From the NCBI GenBank assembly GCA_023411445.1, contig JAEYOT010000424.1, positions 1 through 8,001 on the forward strand: a DNA stretch of 8,001 nucleotides, written 5' to 3'. Position numbers and translations under genes: made by a program. This DNA comes from Pseudomonadota bacterium. Its GTDB lineage: Bacteria > Myxococcota_A > Polyangia > Polyangiales > Polyangiaceae. The notes under the pieces were generated by a model, which saw only the letters and a list, made by a program, of their open reading frames with translations, was not told where the DNA came from and made no database searches. The stretch's first letter is position 1; every line of letters begins with the position of its first letter. Below are positions 5,927 to 8,001 of this stretch, piece after piece.

Positions 5927-6894
5927 GCGGCGTCGTCACGAGTCACGTCGGTCACGGCTCCGGCAAGCGCCGCAGCCACGTCTCGGACGAGAGCCCGCTC
6001 GTGCGCTGGGTCTTGATCGGAGTGGCGGCGACGTTCCTGGGCGTCGCGCTGCTGCTCCCACTTTCCGTCGTGTTCGCCGCGGCGTTCTCTAAAGGCGTTG
6101 GGCCGTTCCTGGCCGCGCTGGCGGAGCCGGAGACGCTCTCTGCCATTCAGCTCACGCTCTTGACCGCCAGCATCGCCGTGCCGCTCAACGCGGTGTTCGG
6201 CATCTCGGCGGCCTGGCTCGTCTCGCGCTACGACTTCTGGGGCAAGAGCGCGCTCATCACGCTGATCGACCTGCCCTTCAGCGTGTCGCCGGTGATCTCG
6301 GGCTTGATCTTCGTGCTGCTGTTCGGCGCGCAGGGCCTGCTCGGCCCATACTTGTCCGAGCACGACATCAAGATCATCTTCGCGGTGCCGGGCATCGTGA
6401 TCGCCACCACCTTCGTCACCTTCCCGCTGGTGGCGCGCGAGGTGCTGGCGGTGATGCAAGCGCAAGGCAGCGATGAAGAAGAGGCCGCGCTCACGATGGG
6501 CGCGAGCGGCTTTCAGATCCTGACCCGCATCACGTTGCCCAAGATTCGCTGGGGCGCGATCTACGGCGTCATCTTGTGCAACGCCCGCGCCATGGGCGAG
6601 TTCGGCGCCGTGTCCGTCGTGTCCGGCCACATTCGCGGGCAGACCAACACGCTGCCGCTGCACGTAGAGATCCTGTACAACGAGTACAACTTCGTCGGCG
6701 CCTTCGCGGCGGCGGCCTTGCTGGCGTCGCTGGCGATCGTCACGCTGCTGGTCAAGAAGGCCATCGAGCTCAATTCGGTGCTCAAGGCGCGGCGCCTGGC
6801 GCGTCGGGCGGAGGCCGAGCGTCGCTCGCTTCCGCCGGCATCTCTGCGCCGTCACTCCGCGCTGGACGCGCGCCCCAACGAAAGCCGAGCATGA
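5923..6894 (+). CDS. cysW: Sulfate ABC transporter permease CysW
   Basis: This is the second permease subunit of the sulfate importer, with 323 residues. The ATG at 5923 overlaps the cysT stop (ATGA) and has a good GGAGG at 5910-5914, eight bases upstream. Hydrophobic segments lie near residues 28-52, 73-99, 110-135, 152-172, 211-232 and 255-278. The EAA loop is at 186-206 (EEEAALTMGASGFQILTRITLP). ARAMGEFGAVSVVSGHIRGQ (221-240) and the following TNTLPLHVEILYNEYNF are hallmark CysW sequence. It is about 30 residues longer than the E. coli protein. The extra length is a hydrophilic, His-containing N-terminus (1-27) and an Arg-rich C-terminal tail (about 289-323), both predicted to be cytoplasmic and not obviously functional. 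Its stop overlaps the cysA start. Confidence 0.95.
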   Translation: MSGVVTSHVGHGSGKRRSHVSDESPLVRWVLIGVAATFLGVALLLPLSVVFAAAFSKGVGPFLAALAEPETLSAIQLTLLTASIAVPLNAVFGISAAWLVSRYDFWGKSALITLIDLPFSVSPVISGLIFVLLFGAQGLLGPYLSEHDIKIIFAVPGIVIATTFVTFPLVAREVLAVMQAQGSDEEEAALTMGASGFQILTRITLPKIRWGAIYGVILCNARAMGEFGAVSVVSGHIRGQTNTLPLHVEILYNEYNFVGAFAAAALLASLAIVTLLVKKAIELNSVLKARRLARRAEAERRSLPPASLRRHSALDARPNESRA

Positions 6895-7955
6895 GCGTCG
6901 AAGTCAAAAACCTGGTCAAGACCTTCAACTCCGGTGAGGACGTCGCAGCGGTCGGCGGAGTTTCGTTCGTCGCGCCCGAGGGCAAGGTAACGAGCTTGCT
7001 CGGTCCCTCTGGCTCCGGCAAGTCCACCATCTTGCGGCTGATCGCCGGGCTGGAAGAGCCGGACTCGGGCAGCATCGCGATCGAAGGCAAGGACGTGACG
7101 CGCGTGCCGGTGAAGCGCCGTGAGGTCGGCTTCGTGTTCCAGAGCTACGCGCTGTTCCGTCACATGACGGTGCGCGACAACATCGCCTTCGGCATGGAGA
7201 TCCGCAAGGCGGACAAGCAGGCCATCGACGCGCGCGTGAAGGAGCTGCTCGCGCTAATCCAGCTGGAAGGCTACGAGAGCCGCTTCCCTTCGCAGCTGTC
7301 CGGAGGCCAGCGCCAACGTATTGCTCTGGCGCGCGCGCTCGCCACGCAGCCCAAGGTACTGCTGCTGGACGAGCCCTTCGGCGCGCTGGACGCGCAGGTG
7401 CGGGTGGAGCTGCGCGAGTGGCTGGTGGAGTTCCACGAGAAGACGGGCGTGACCACGCTGCTCGTCACGCACGACCAAGAAGAGGCGCTGGAGCTCTCGC
7501 AGCACGTCGTGCTGCTCAATCACGGTCAGGTCGCGCAAGCAGGCTCGCCGCACGAGCTGTACGATCACCCGGAGAACCCGTTCGTGGCGTCGTTCCTCGG
7601 CGGCGCCAACGTGCTGCGCACGCGCGTGCAGGGCGGCCGCGCCGAGATCGGCTCGCGCGGCGTGGCCGCGCCTCAAGGCGCGCTGGACGGGACGGAGGTG
7701 CGCGCCTTCGTCCGCCCGCACGACGTGCGGCTGGCCAAGCCATCCGCCAGTGACGGCGATCTGGAGCTGGGCACCGTGGATCGCTTGGCGCGCATCGGCG
7801 GCAACGTAAAGCTGACCGTGACGCTCCCGAGCGGCGACGCCATGAGCGTGCAGGTGTCCAAGCTGGAGCTGGATACTTTGGGCATCCAGCTCGGCGATCG
7901 CGTGATGGTCGACGTCACGAGCGCGAAGGTTTTCGTCGACGACTACGCCATCTGA
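6891..7955 (+). CDS. cysA: Sulfate/thiosulfate ABC transporter ATPase CysA
   Basis: This is the ATP-hydrolysing subunit that powers sulfate import, with 354 residues (E. coli CysA has 365). The ATG at 6891 overlaps the cysW stop (ATGA) and begins directly at the ABC fold (MSVEVKNLVKTF). All catalytic motifs are intact: Walker A GPSGSGKST at 38-46, Q-loop Gln84 in FVFQSYALFRHMTVRDNIAFG, signature LSGGQ at 136-140, Walker B VLLLDEP at 156-162 with Glu161, D-loop ALD at 165-167, and H-loop His194. Residues from about 240 to the end form the TOBE-type regulatory domain (VRAFVRPHDVRL, then GTVDRLARIGGNVKLTV), as in CysA and related MalK-like ATPases. The Sbp, CysT and CysW genes beside it settle the substrate as sulfate or thiosulfate. 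It is the last operon gene visible; only 46 bases follow it. Confidence 0.96.
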   Translation: MSVEVKNLVKTFNSGEDVAAVGGVSFVAPEGKVTSLLGPSGSGKSTILRLIAGLEEPDSGSIAIEGKDVTRVPVKRREVGFVFQSYALFRHMTVRDNIAFGMEIRKADKQAIDARVKELLALIQLEGYESRFPSQLSGGQRQRIALARALATQPKVLLLDEPFGALDAQVRVELREWLVEFHEKTGVTTLLVTHDQEEALELSQHVVLLNHGQVAQAGSPHELYDHPENPFVASFLGGANVLRTRVQGGRAEIGSRGVAAPQGALDGTEVRAFVRPHDVRLAKPSASDGDLELGTVDRLARIGGNVKLTVTLPSGDAMSVQVSKLELDTLGIQLGDRVMVDVTSAKVFVDDYAI

Positions 7956-7961
7956 AGCAAC

Positions 7962-7977
7962 GCCGGTGGGCGCCGGC
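7962..7977 (+). terminator. Short GC hairpin after cysA (possible terminator part)
   Basis: GCCGG (7962-7966) pairs perfectly with CCGGC (7973-7977) around a six-base loop, seven bases after the cysA stop. No T-run follows before the window ends at 8001. Such short GC stems arise often by chance at this base composition, so termination here is only possible. Confidence 0.2.
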
Positions 7978-8001
7978 CGTGCGGGGCAGGCCGCCGCGCT
8001 A

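Noticed and set aside
5821..6855. Long open frame on the minus strand (344 codons) opposite cysT/cysW
   Set aside because: The translation is dominated by Arg, Gln, Asp and His in a way typical of antisense shadows of membrane protein genes. CysW on the + strand explains the stretch.
6576..6890. Upstream extension of the cysA frame into cysW
   Set aside because: The extra 105 residues are Arg/Ala-rich shadow sequence. CysA proteins begin right at the ABC fold, as they do from the ATG at 6891.
1..8001. CRISPR arrays, tRNA or rRNA genes, insertion sequences, attachment sites
   Set aside because: I saw no regularly spaced repeats, no cloverleaf-type sequence, no transposase reading frame and no terminal inverted repeats. 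The window is fully explained by two ordinary operons and one intergenic region.

Overview
The window is about two-thirds GC with strong GC bias at third codon positions, and every gene I can support is on the + strand. Three things point to a myxobacterium (Myxococcota, probably the Polyangia). These are a TonB-dependent receptor carrying a TonB C-terminal domain at its N-terminus, a lipoprotein with a CGDGxC-type cysteine module, and the general style of both proteins. This placement is inferred from protein style; there is no rRNA or other marker in the window.

Region 1 (2-3464) is an outer-membrane uptake pair. The first gene is open at the left edge. It encodes a large TonB-dependent receptor in which a TonB C-terminal-like domain and a carboxypeptidase-regulatory-like (Ig-like) domain precede the plug and the 22-stranded-type barrel. 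One base after its stop begins a gene for a 343-residue secreted lipoprotein with Ig-like segments and a disulfide-rich insert. The two are almost certainly co-translated and probably act together at the outer membrane. Their substrate cannot be read from the sequence.

Region 2 (3465-3594) is a 130-bp intergenic control region with an unusually AT-rich core. It has an exact TTGACA -35 box, two 8-bp palindromes built on AATATT exactly 40 bp apart, and a perfect CTATC-N5-GATAG inverted repeat next to the start codon of a regulator gene. This looks like an autoregulated promoter.

Region 3 (3595-7955) is a compact five-gene operon: an Rrf2-family regulator with four cysteines, a sulfate-binding protein (Sbp), two sulfate permeases (CysT, CysW) and the ATPase (CysA). 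All four junctions overlap (ATGA, TGATG, ATGA, ATGA), so the regulator and a complete sulfate/thiosulfate ABC importer are made together. The likely logic is that the Rrf2 protein senses sulfur or Fe-S status and adjusts its own transcription along with sulfate import. The last 46 bases follow the cysA stop and contain only a short GC hairpin.

The genes belong to known families. I found no evidence of a wholly novel system. The most notable points are the receptor fusion and its coupled lipoprotein, and the Rrf2-controlled sulfate operon with its palindromic promoter.
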